NCBI GenBank assembly: GCA_002727235.1
Contig: PBWL01000056.1
Location: 1 to 5,508 of the forward strand
Length of the DNA: 5,508 nucleotides
From: Acidimicrobiaceae bacterium
GTDB taxonomy: Bacteria > Actinomycetota > Acidimicrobiia > Acidimicrobiales > Ilumatobacteraceae
Reading direction: 5' to 3'
The notes below the pieces were generated by a model. The model was not told the DNA's origin. It saw only the letters and a list, made by a program, of their open reading frames with translations, and did not search any database. This document shows, piece by piece, positions 1-5,508 of this stretch. The stretch's first letter is position 1. Each line of letters starts with the position of its first letter. The position numbers and the translations under genes were made by a program.

Positions 1-950
1 GACCCGCAAGAAGCTCCGTCGTTGTCCGTTGTCGCGGCAGCGGTTCCCACAGTTGTAAGAGACGGCGAGCCGTTGTTCCATTCCCATTCAGCAAGAATTC
101 CGTCGTTTCGCGCCATAAGCACAGACGAGGAACTTGAACTCGACGCCTCGTACGAGGCCGCAGCACCCCAGCCCTTCGACGAGTTAAAGCTAAACCCGTT
201 AAGGGACGTGTTTACAGCTGTCGCAGACCCATCAGCTGCATAAAGGACTGATTGATTGCCGTTATTTTCCTCAATGCCAACAGCGATGTATGTAATGCCG
301 CTGTAGGTCACCGGCTCTGGTAGCCAAGTGATGTCTTTCACGGTCCCCTGACCACTCACGTTGTAATCCGACCAAACCCCAGTCGCAAGGTTGTACAAGG
401 CAGCGTTCGTTCCCCCTCCGTTCCTCGCCATGAGAAGAAACCCCTCATTTGCAATTTCGATGTAGGCGCCTGCATTGACCGCCTTCGACGTATTACTCAG
501 GTACTGGTAGGGACCAATAATTTCGTAGCTCCCTGCGCCTCCAACTGTGGGAGGCGGGTAAATCCGAACAAGTTGGTGCTCCCTGTCTGGAGAACCTCCA
601 TCGATCTGCAGCACCCCGTACATTTCTCCCGATGGAGTGAGAGAAAGCGCGTTTATCGTCTTGCCCGCAGGCAGTGAATACGTCCCCTGAAGGTCGAGAC
701 TCCAAGAAGCACTTTCTCCCCCGGCGAACGAATACAGACTGAGCGAACCGCCACCAGAAACGCTCTGGTACAGGCGCCCTCGAGTACCGCCTGCTACCTG
801 CTCAGTGCACGACCATGTAGTGGAGAGAGAAGATGCCGCAACTTTTTGAACTCCCGCGGATTGCCCCACGAATACCAGAGCGCCAACTATCGCCACTGTG
901 AGAGAGCACCACACCAGTTTGGGAAGCTTTAATGAGAGTCGCTTTGTCAT
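1..950 (-). CDS. Secreted beta-propeller-like surface protein, C-terminal part outside window
   Basis: The frame is open from an ATG at 950 to the left edge, giving 316 visible residues without a stop, so the gene is 3'-truncated by the window. Residues 1-39 look like a Sec signal peptide: basic start (MTKRLSLKLPK), hydrophobic core at about 12-29, and a VAA-type cleavage site near 37-39. The mature part is rich in Gly, Ser, Thr, Asn and aromatic residues and has repeated strand-turn units beginning with LY-like pairs (near residues 59, 72 and 185). An LMARN(G/D)G motif occurs at 173-179 and again at 278-284, about 105 residues apart, which suggests propeller blades or a tandem domain. A run of seven serines at 270-276 uses mixed codons. 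The overall look recalls DUF6923-type extracellular domains found before DUF11 or adhesin repeats, but this is only a resemblance. ATG 950 is preferred because the signal peptide starts there; no good ribosome binding site precedes it. Function is unknown; an exported cell-surface role is inferred. Confidence 0.82.
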   Translation of the reverse strand, partial: MTKRLSLKLPKLVWCSLTVAIVGALVFVGQSAGVQKVAASSLSTTWSCTEQVAGGTRGRLYQSVSGGGSLSLYSFAGGESASWSLDLQGTYSLPAGKTINALSLTPSGEMYGVLQIDGGSPDREHQLVRIYPPPTVGGAGSYEIIGPYQYLSNTSKAVNAGAYIEIANEGFLLMARNGGGTNAALYNLATGVWSDYNVSGQGTVKDITWLPEPVTYSGITYIAVGIEENNGNQSVLYAADGSATAVNTSLNGFSFNSSKGWGAAASYEASSSSSSSVLMARNDGILAEWEWNNGSPSLTTVGTAAATTDNDGASCG

Positions 951-1167
951 GACTTGAGGCGATATTTTTGCAGCAAGGGTCAAGGCTAAAGGTTCTAGCG
1001 GAAACCGACATGAAGACTAGACCGTTTTATAGTCAAATCAAACTAGAGGCGTGATCGTCCCCCGCCCCACTGCTTGAACTTGTGTGCTTTTGGCCCAGTA
1101 TCGATGGTGAGAAGGATGACATCAAGCGCTTTAACCGGACTTTACGAGAGTTGGTTTCTTCGGCTGC
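951..1167. other. Intergenic region upstream of the secreted-protein gene
   Basis: This 217-base gap separates the dehalogenase stop from the start of the secreted-protein gene. It should hold the end of the catabolic transcript and a promoter for the secreted-protein gene. The only promoter-like element seen is an AT-rich stretch on the minus strand around 1014-1041: TTGATT at 1041-1036 followed by a poor -10, or TATAAA at 1031-1026 without a convincing -35. No hairpin followed by a T-run was found after the dehalogenase stop. Confidence 0.35.
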
Positions 1168-2076
1168 CTAGCTCGACTGCAGAAACTGCACAATGTTGCT
1201 GACAAGAATTTCTGGTGCATCCTCCTGGCAGAAATGGCCAACATCAGGCAATTCAACGACGGGCCCGTGGGGCCACACGCCACGGAAATCTGCGATTGCT
1301 CGATCAGGCGGAATGCCTTGGTCCGCCATTCCTTCTAATAACATCGCCGGTTTCTTCGCCAACTCGCTCACGCCCGCTACGCCAGCTATGACGTACTCCG
1401 CAATGCGCCCCGTATAGACATCCATTGGGAACTCGTATGCACCGATGGAACTTTCCCAATCAGGGAACTGATCGCTGTACGCCCGAGCCCACGTATCGGT
1501 CATCGCCTCAGGGTTACTGAACCCAATGATTCGCATGACCGACAACACGGTCGACCCCGCGTTGCGAAGCACCTGCTCAGTGCGACCAGACTCAAGCCCC
1601 TCACCGAACCACCGCAACCAACGCGACTCATTCGCCGGAGTTACCTCAGGCCCCGGACGGCCATACCCACTCACAGTATTCATGTAGACAAGACGCGCGA
1701 CCCGATCAGGGTGTCGCACCGTGAACGCAGTGCCGATTGGACCACCCCAGTCTTGAATCACGAACGTGATATTCCTCAAATCAAGATGTTCGATCAACCC
1801 GACAAGGTTTTCTGTGTGGGTCTGCAATGTGTATGCCTTATCTTGCGGGGTTTCGCTCTTCCCGAACCCCATATGGTCGGGAACGATAACCCGACCATGT
1901 TCAGCGAGTGGGTCAATCATGTGTCGATAGAGGTACCCCCATGTCGGCTCACCGTGCAGGCACACAATGGGGTCCCCCTCCCCCACGTCGACGTAATGCT
2001 GTCGAAATCCGCATCCGTCAAAAAACTGTGGCGCATATGGCCAAGTACCGTCATAGGTTTCATCAGCGGGAATCAC
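1168..2076 (-). CDS. Haloalkane dehalogenase-like alpha/beta hydrolase (HLD-I type)
   Basis: This 302-residue protein is a complete alpha/beta-hydrolase of usual haloalkane dehalogenase length (about 290-310). HGEPTW at 41-46 matches the oxyanion region of DhlA, including its Glu56 equivalent (E43). The nucleophile elbow QDWGG at 108-112 carries Asp109 rather than Ser, followed by Trp110, one of the two halide-binding residues. The acid is Asp252 (GMADQ, aligning with DhlA Asp260) and the base is His281 (DVGHFCQE). The cap domain at about 137-225 contains Trp153 and Trp156, either of which could be the second halide-stabilising Trp, and an FPDW...EFP stretch resembling the DhlA cap. The known reaction of the family is hydrolytic cleavage of a carbon-halogen bond to an alcohol in the cytoplasm; the substrate here cannot be told. 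The start is GTG, chosen because TGGGAG lies 9 bases upstream and the only further in-frame extension reaches a stop at 2130-2128. It is the last gene of the presumed operon. Confidence 0.9.
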   Translation of the reverse strand: MIPADETYDGTWPYAPQFFDGCGFRQHYVDVGEGDPIVCLHGEPTWGYLYRHMIDPLAEHGRVIVPDHMGFGKSETPQDKAYTLQTHTENLVGLIEHLDLRNITFVIQDWGGPIGTAFTVRHPDRVARLVYMNTVSGYGRPGPEVTPANESRWLRWFGEGLESGRTEQVLRNAGSTVLSVMRIIGFSNPEAMTDTWARAYSDQFPDWESSIGAYEFPMDVYTGRIAEYVIAGVAGVSELAKKPAMLLEGMADQGIPPDRAIADFRGVWPHGPVVELPDVGHFCQEDAPEILVSNIVQFLQSS

Positions 2077-2085
2077 GTGATCAGT

Positions 2086-2091
2086 CTCCCA
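2086..2091 (-). promoter_or_regulatory. Ribosome binding site of the dehalogenase gene
   Basis: TGGGAG on the minus strand lies 9 bases before GTG 2076. It decides the start: no ATG or other GTG lies in frame between this GTG and the upstream stop at 2130-2128. Confidence 0.6.
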
Positions 2092-2127
2092 TAACGATCT
2101 GTACCCACTCGGGTGCTGAACTTCGCG

Positions 2128-2520
2128 TCACGTATCGAGCGCTTTCCACGCTTCTTCTTCAGGTGAACCAGGTTCAGGAAGCAGGCTGCCACCCTCCATC
2201 ACAAACGACGCTTCTGTCTCTTCGATGTGAATCGCAACTCTCGAAGCACTCGCACTAGTCCGCTCCGCCGTGGCGTTCTGCAGACGGGTGGTGAGTTCAG
2301 CCTTTTGTTCAGTTGTGCGGCCTGAGCGGATATTGGCTCGGTACAGCACGTCGATGTCGTCTGGTAGTCGGTTTGCGTCGTCAACGGTGTATAACACGTG
2401 AACGAATGTTCGAGGTGCTCCCGTGACGTCGCAATGAACATTCGTTACGTCTTTAGAGAGTGCCTCTCGGTCGGCAGGTGCGAGAACCTCGGGGCGAACG
2501 ATGGCATGGTAGAAGGGCAT
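2128..2520 (-). CDS. cis-3-chloroacrylic acid dehalogenase-like tautomerase
   Basis: This 130-residue protein belongs to the tautomerase superfamily, in which the initiator Met is removed and Pro-1 acts as catalytic base or acid. Numbered from that Pro, it has Pro1 (PFYHAIV), His28 (TNVHCDVTG), Arg64 and Arg67 (IRSGRT) and Glu108 (VMEGG). These align with Pro1, His28, Arg70, Arg73 and Glu114 of cis-CaaD, the shift of six coming from a shorter loop before the arginines. The C-terminal LLPEPG also matches the cis-CaaD LPQPG stretch. The aligned position of cis-CaaD Tyr103 is His97 here, so activity on 3-chloroacrylate is not assured. Two beta-alpha-beta units are expected (about 1-45 and 57-100), and the family forms homotrimers in the cytoplasm. 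The start ATG overlaps the stop of the upstream tautomerase-like gene (TAATG), which implies translational coupling; no independent ribosome binding site is obvious. The dehalogenase start follows 51 bases after the stop. A broader cis-CaaD-like hydratase or tautomerase is the main alternative. Confidence 0.88.
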   Translation of the reverse strand: MPFYHAIVRPEVLAPADREALSKDVTNVHCDVTGAPRTFVHVLYTVDDANRLPDDIDVLYRANIRSGRTTEQKAELTTRLQNATAERTSASASRVAIHIEETEASFVMEGGSLLPEPGSPEEEAWKALDT

Positions 2521-2522
2521 TA
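2518..2522 (-). other. Stop/start overlap TAATG between the two tautomerase genes
   Basis: The TAA stop of the first gene shares its last A with the ATG of the second. Such overlaps usually allow a terminating ribosome to reinitiate, so the two small proteins are probably made in linked amounts, which fits partners in one complex. Confidence 0.8.
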
Positions 2523-2870
2523 GGAATTCGCGCTTTCATGTGATGTGGAGAGATCCAAGACCTCGCTAATAGATACAACGATCTCATGATCGGTACAGCC
2601 AGTGATGTCGGTCCAAAAGTCACAGATCGACCGCATGTATGTCTCACGCTGCGTCAACGTAGTCGGGCCGTTGATGGTGCAGGCGATCACCGATGACGAG
2701 CTCGGAGACCCTCCGGTAAACATTTGTCCAGACTCAACGAGCCGCCACGAGATATCGACTTCTGCCCCGCCAAGCTGAGCGGCGTGATTACTACGGAGCG
2801 CTTGCTCAAGTTCGCTCTGCTGTTGCGCTGCTGTCCCTTCAGCCTGCACCAAACATGAAATTGAGTTCAC
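2520..2870 (-). CDS. Tautomerase-fold protein lacking catalytic residues
   Basis: This 116-residue protein can be aligned by eye with the next gene's product over its whole length: a short N-terminal strand (SISCLVQA, 3-10), a helix with His29 at the same position as the neighbour's His, then a second strand and helix around INGPTTLTQR (66-75) and a last strand IVVSISE (97-103). The residues needed for tautomerase chemistry are missing. Residue 2 is Asn, not Pro; the two arginines of the neighbour correspond to Asn67 and Thr70; and the C-terminal Glu-bearing loop is absent because the protein ends about 14 residues earlier. The start is GTG at 2870, directly after an in-frame stop at 2873-2871, so no earlier in-frame start exists. 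GGGG lies 7 bases upstream, and a better GGAGG at 2891-2887 is 16 bases away, rather far. It may be a non-catalytic partner of the neighbour, a divergent enzyme, or a decaying paralogue. The assignment rests on my visual alignment only. Confidence 0.68.
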   Translation of the reverse strand: MNSISCLVQAEGTAAQQQSELEQALRSNHAAQLGGAEVDISWRLVESGQMFTGGSPSSSSVIACTINGPTTLTQRETYMRSICDFWTDITGCTDHEIVVSISEVLDLSTSHESANS

Positions 2871-2954
2871 TCAATCACCCCAGTCGCCTCCAACAATGGC
2901 TCCGTCTCTAGATTACGTCTACCCAACGCCAGCATACGTATAACGCCTGTGTTC

Positions 2955-3986
2955 TCACGCTGCCGTTACCGCCGTCGCAACGTCGCGCCATTTCGACACG
3001 TTGCCAGGATTGGCAGCCAGATCGTCAACGGTGAGATACGAGATCACCCGTTCAGCGAGACCCTGATAACGGTCGATCAGACGATCGGCAATCTCATTCC
3101 ACGGTCCAACAATTGCGAATGTGTCGAGCATTTCATCGGTGATCGTTGCGGCAAGCCCGGTTAGATCGCCCGCTTTGATGCAGTCATTCAACCGGCTTGA
3201 CACGCCGTCAAATCCGAGGTCTTCAAATTGGAACGCATAATTCTTTGTCGACCCGTAAAATCCGATTTGGGTCCGCGCTCTGTGTGCGAGCGCCTCACGT
3301 TCTTCAGGAGTGTCGCCGGGCACGATGAATGCTGGGATCAATAAATCGACTTCAGCGGGGTCACGACCTGCACTCGCTGCGCCCTCAGCAACTACGGGAA
3401 GCAACCGCTCGTTGATGTAGTGAACGGAGTGAAGAGGATGCACATGAACTCCGTCAGCAACCGCCCCGGCCATGCGGGTCATCCATGGACCAACTGCTGA
3501 GACGTCAACTTTGACATCACCATGGTCGTGCGAAAGCGGCATCCATTGCTGAGGAAGCATTGTGAGTTGGTAATACGGGCCTCGATGGTCAAGCTTGGCT
3601 TCGCCTCGGAACGCAGCAAGTGTGGCCTGCACTGCATGCAAGTAATCACGCATGCGCGGTCCAGGAGGATCAAATTCCATGCCATAGCGGCGCTCAATAT
3701 GCGCTCGAACCTGGCTGCCTAGCCCTAAACGAAACTGGCCTTGGGTATTGTCTGCCAACTCCCACGCAAGGCTCGCAGCAACCATTGGACTCATTGGGAA
3801 CGCAACAGCGATACCAGTTGAGTACGTGAGCCGAGGCGCTGCCATAGCGGCAGCCGCAATACTCATCCACGGCGTTTGACCGGTTTCAGTGAACATCAAC
3901 CCGGAGAAACTCGCGCTTTCGGCCCTTGATGCAAGTTCCGCGGCATCTTTCCAACGGTTAGGACCCACCATGATGTCAAATTCCAT
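2955..3986 (-). CDS. LLM-class F420-dependent oxidoreductase (TIGR03617 type)
   Basis: This 343-residue protein is a complete luciferase-like monooxygenase-fold (TIM barrel) enzyme. Hallmarks include FTETG at 32-36 at the end of the second strand, TGIAVAFP at 57-64, RLGLGSQVRAHIERRYGM at 86-103, SAVGPWMTRMAGAVADGVHVHP in the middle, IGFYGSTKNY in the second half, and DEMLDTFAIVG near the C terminus. This order fits the actinobacterial TIGR03617 group, whose members are assigned cofactor F420 rather than FMN. The family catalyses hydride transfer between F420 and an organic substrate, but the specific substrate of this subgroup is not known to me. The start is ATG with GGAG 11 bases upstream. 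It is the first gene of the presumed catabolic unit, 84 bases ahead of the tautomerase pair, and no terminator was found in that gap. An FMN-dependent member is the alternative. Confidence 0.92.
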   Translation of the reverse strand: MEFDIMVGPNRWKDAAELASRAESASFSGLMFTETGQTPWMSIAAAAMAAPRLTYSTGIAVAFPMSPMVAASLAWELADNTQGQFRLGLGSQVRAHIERRYGMEFDPPGPRMRDYLHAVQATLAAFRGEAKLDHRGPYYQLTMLPQQWMPLSHDHGDVKVDVSAVGPWMTRMAGAVADGVHVHPLHSVHYINERLLPVVAEGAASAGRDPAEVDLLIPAFIVPGDTPEEREALAHRARTQIGFYGSTKNYAFQFEDLGFDGVSSRLNDCIKAGDLTGLAATITDEMLDTFAIVGPWNEIADRLIDRYQGLAERVISYLTVDDLAANPGNVSKWRDVATAVTAA

Positions 3987-4309
3987 AAAGCTCAGCGCTC
4001 CGTGCTCTTGTCAATGTTCGGGGAGCTCCTCGTTTTCGTTCGAAGAGGCCCTCAGAGAAGTAAATTCCTCGTTGGAACCCAAACCCCTCACTTGTGAATC
4101 ACGGTACGCAAGTTAAGCAAGAGTCGGCGAACCAGGAAACAATGCCGGGAGAGCTGAGAACGACGACTGAAGTTGAATGCCATCCAGAAATGTCAGTGCC
4201 CCATTGTTCTCACTCGCACTTGATGGCCTAGTGCAAAGTAAGTGTCAAACAACCTGATGATGGCTGCCCAACCTATTCATGCCTGATAGCCCAGAACCAT
4301 CTGTGACCT
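3987..4309. other. Gene-free stretch of about 320 bases
   Basis: I see no convincing reading frame, tRNA or structured RNA here. It lies downstream of the membrane-protein stop and upstream of the oxidoreductase start, so it should contain a terminator for the first and a promoter for the second. A perfect TTGACA occurs on the minus strand at 4014-4009 but has no -10 at proper spacing. A 5-bp hairpin (GCACT/AGTGC, 4216-4234) has no T-run after it. No regulator gene or clear operator palindrome was found. Confidence 0.4.
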
Positions 4310-5508
4310 TCACTTCACAACTTCGGAATTGACGCGAGAGCAGCAGTGCGACGGCCTGATCAGTCGGCGGTTAGCCCTAGCAACAAACAGGGTCGGTATG
4401 AGCAGGACGGCAACCCATGCCAAAGTCATCAGTTGATCAGCAAGTGCATCGACACGATGGTCCGGCAGCAATCGACTCCATAACTGAAATAACGGGTTAG
4501 CGGTGTCTTCATGATCCACAATCAATGCCCGCCGATCAGTTGAAGCCTCAGTAGCAATCCAAACCCAATTGACTAGGCCCCAAAGTCCCGCCGCCATCAT
4601 TGGCCAAAGCAAAAACCGGAAACGTTCAACAAGCACCGCAGTACCAATGACTATCAGAGGTAGGACAGGAACGATCTGGCGCCGGGGCCACCACCAGCCA
4701 TGCATTGTCAAAGCAACCCAAGTTGCGACCGCCCAACAGACAGCGATAGCGGAAAGCAAAACAGTTGAGTCGGAAGACGAAAACCATTTGTGCTTTTTCC
4801 GGTGAAGAAATAAGGCGGTAAGGCCTGCCGGGGCGAGCAAGTATGCCGGGGCCCAAGCGGCGATACCGAAATAGCGGTCGACAAGAAGTCCAACCAAACG
4901 GTTGGACCGAGCTATGTAGTTCGGATTACTCCCAACAACCAGAAACTCGCCGTCCACGAAATGGTCTCCGCTTGAGTAAACGGTCCAGCCACCCCAGATC
5001 TGCCGGTGAACAACTGCGTAGGTGATGCTCGCAACGGCAAATACCCCAACTATCGTCGCCAACTTTCGGATGTGAGCGGTCGAAAAGTGGCGAACGAGCA
5101 GCGCAACAGCGAACACTGATGCAAGAGGAACGTATTTCACGGACAGCCACGGCAAGGCCAGTACGGCAAGTACCGCAAGTACCGTTCTTCCTCCTTGAAG
5201 CACACCGGTTGTCCCGATAGCGGCAACTACTACGCAAAGAGCAGCAAGAGTTGCCGGATAAATCTGGGAGCCGTATGTCGCCAATGGCGACGAGACAAAA
5301 AATCCCACAACAACAAGCCCAGCAATTCGAGGGTCAACCCCGAAACGCTTCGACGCAAGAAAATGCGTGATAGCAGCAACAAATCCGAGCATGATCGCAA
5401 GGGTTGCCTTCGCAGCAACCCATCCGCCAATCCTCATCGGTCCAGCGAGAACGAGCGGTAACAGCGGATCGTGCGGACTAATGCGCTGCCCATCGCTGTT
5501 TAAATCGA
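4310..5508 (-). CDS. Multi-pass membrane protein, GT-C glycosyltransferase-like, 5' partial
   Basis: The frame is open from the right edge to a TGA at 4312-4310, giving 398 visible residues. An in-frame ATG at 5437 is probably internal: the 23 codons before it read as protein (NSDGQRISPHDPLLPLVLAG) and continue into the first visible membrane segment, so the gene starts beyond the window. About nine to ten hydrophobic segments follow, separated by short basic loops. VKYVPLA, the hydrophilic WGGWTVYSSGDHF region, NRLVGLLVDRYFG and HGWWWPRRQIVPVLPL resemble actinobacterial membrane proteins with GT-C-like topology, which move sugars from polyprenyl-phosphate donors at the outer face of the membrane. 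The first extracytoplasmic loop, which carries the acidic catalytic motif in GT-C enzymes, is missing from the window, so activity cannot be judged. The protein ends in a basic, Cys-containing tail. It is separated from the oxidoreductase gene by more than 300 bases and is probably not part of that unit. Confidence 0.8.
   Translation of the reverse strand, partial: DLNSDGQRISPHDPLLPLVLAGPMRIGGWVAAKATLAIMLGFVAAITHFLASKRFGVDPRIAGLVVVGFFVSSPLATYGSQIYPATLAALCVVVAAIGTTGVLQGGRTVLAVLAVLALPWLSVKYVPLASVFAVALLVRHFSTAHIRKLATIVGVFAVASITYAVVHRQIWGGWTVYSSGDHFVDGEFLVVGSNPNYIARSNRLVGLLVDRYFGIAAWAPAYLLAPAGLTALFLHRKKHKWFSSSDSTVLLSAIAVCWAVATWVALTMHGWWWPRRQIVPVLPLIVIGTAVLVERFRFLLWPMMAAGLWGLVNWVWIATEASTDRRALIVDHEDTANPLFQLWSRLLPDHRVDALADQLMTLAWVAVLLIPTLFVARANRRLIRPSHCCSRVNSEVVK

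Noticed and set aside
22..243. Plus-strand frame of 73 codons near the left edge
   Set aside because: It is a shadow of the secreted-protein gene on the other strand, with no ribosome binding site or domain of its own.
802..1011. Alternative minus-strand frame starting at ATG 1011, considered as the real gene upstream of the left edge
   Set aside because: It ends after 69 residues, while the overlapping frame from ATG 950 stays open for 316 codons and begins with a clear signal peptide.
1711..2094. Plus-strand frame of 127 codons opposite the dehalogenase gene
   Set aside because: It is antisense to a well-supported enzyme with intact catalytic motifs, and its translation shows no recognisable domain.
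2871..2954. Gap between the oxidoreductase and the first tautomerase gene, considered as a transcription boundary
   Set aside because: I found no hairpin with a T-run and no good promoter, so read-through from the oxidoreductase gene is the simpler reading, though an 84-base gap leaves some doubt.
4009..4014. Perfect TTGACA on the minus strand before the oxidoreductase gene, considered as a -35 box
   Set aside because: No -10-like hexamer lies 16-18 bases downstream; that spacing falls right before the start codon, with GC-rich sequence in between.
4216..4234. Small inverted repeat GCACT/AGTGC with a 9-base loop after the membrane-protein gene, considered as a terminator
   Set aside because: The stem is only five pairs, and the minus-strand bases after it contain no T-run, so it is within chance expectation.

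Overview
The window holds six protein-coding genes, all on the minus strand, so it reads from right (5508) to left (1). No RNA gene, insertion sequence, CRISPR array or phage gene was seen. The F420-type luciferase-like oxidoreductase, the style of the multi-spanning membrane protein and a base composition only slightly above half G+C (judged by eye) suggest an actinobacterium. A mid-GC aquatic lineage such as the Acidimicrobiia would fit, but this is an inference from gene families and not a demonstrated placement.

Layout in transcription order. (1) 5508-4310: C-terminal 398 residues of a multi-pass membrane protein resembling actinobacterial GT-C-like glycosyltransferases; its N terminus lies outside the window. 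(2) 4309-3987: about 320 bases with no gene found. (3) 3986-2955: complete F420-dependent LLM-class oxidoreductase of the TIGR03617 type. (4) 2870-2520: small tautomerase-fold protein that lacks the catalytic residues. (5) 2520-2128: cis-3-chloroacrylic acid dehalogenase (cis-CaaD)-like tautomerase with most catalytic residues intact, overlapping the previous gene by one base (TAATG). (6) 2076-1168: haloalkane dehalogenase-like alpha/beta hydrolase with Asp nucleophile, Asp acid and His. (7) 1167-951: intergenic. (8) 950-1: start of a secreted, probably beta-propeller-like surface protein that runs off the left edge.

Genes 3 to 6 look like one transcription unit (gaps of 84, -1 and 51 bases). 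The pairing of a haloalkane dehalogenase-like enzyme with a cis-CaaD-like tautomerase recalls the 1,3-dichloropropene pathway, in which a haloalkane dehalogenase makes a chloroallyl alcohol and CaaD later converts 3-chloroacrylate to malonate semialdehyde. The alcohol and aldehyde dehydrogenases of that route are not in the window, and an F420 oxidoreductase is present instead. The real substrate is therefore unknown, and a catabolic or detoxification role is an inference. The most unusual point is the tandem of an apparently dead tautomerase (Asn where Pro-1 should be) translationally coupled to an apparently live one.
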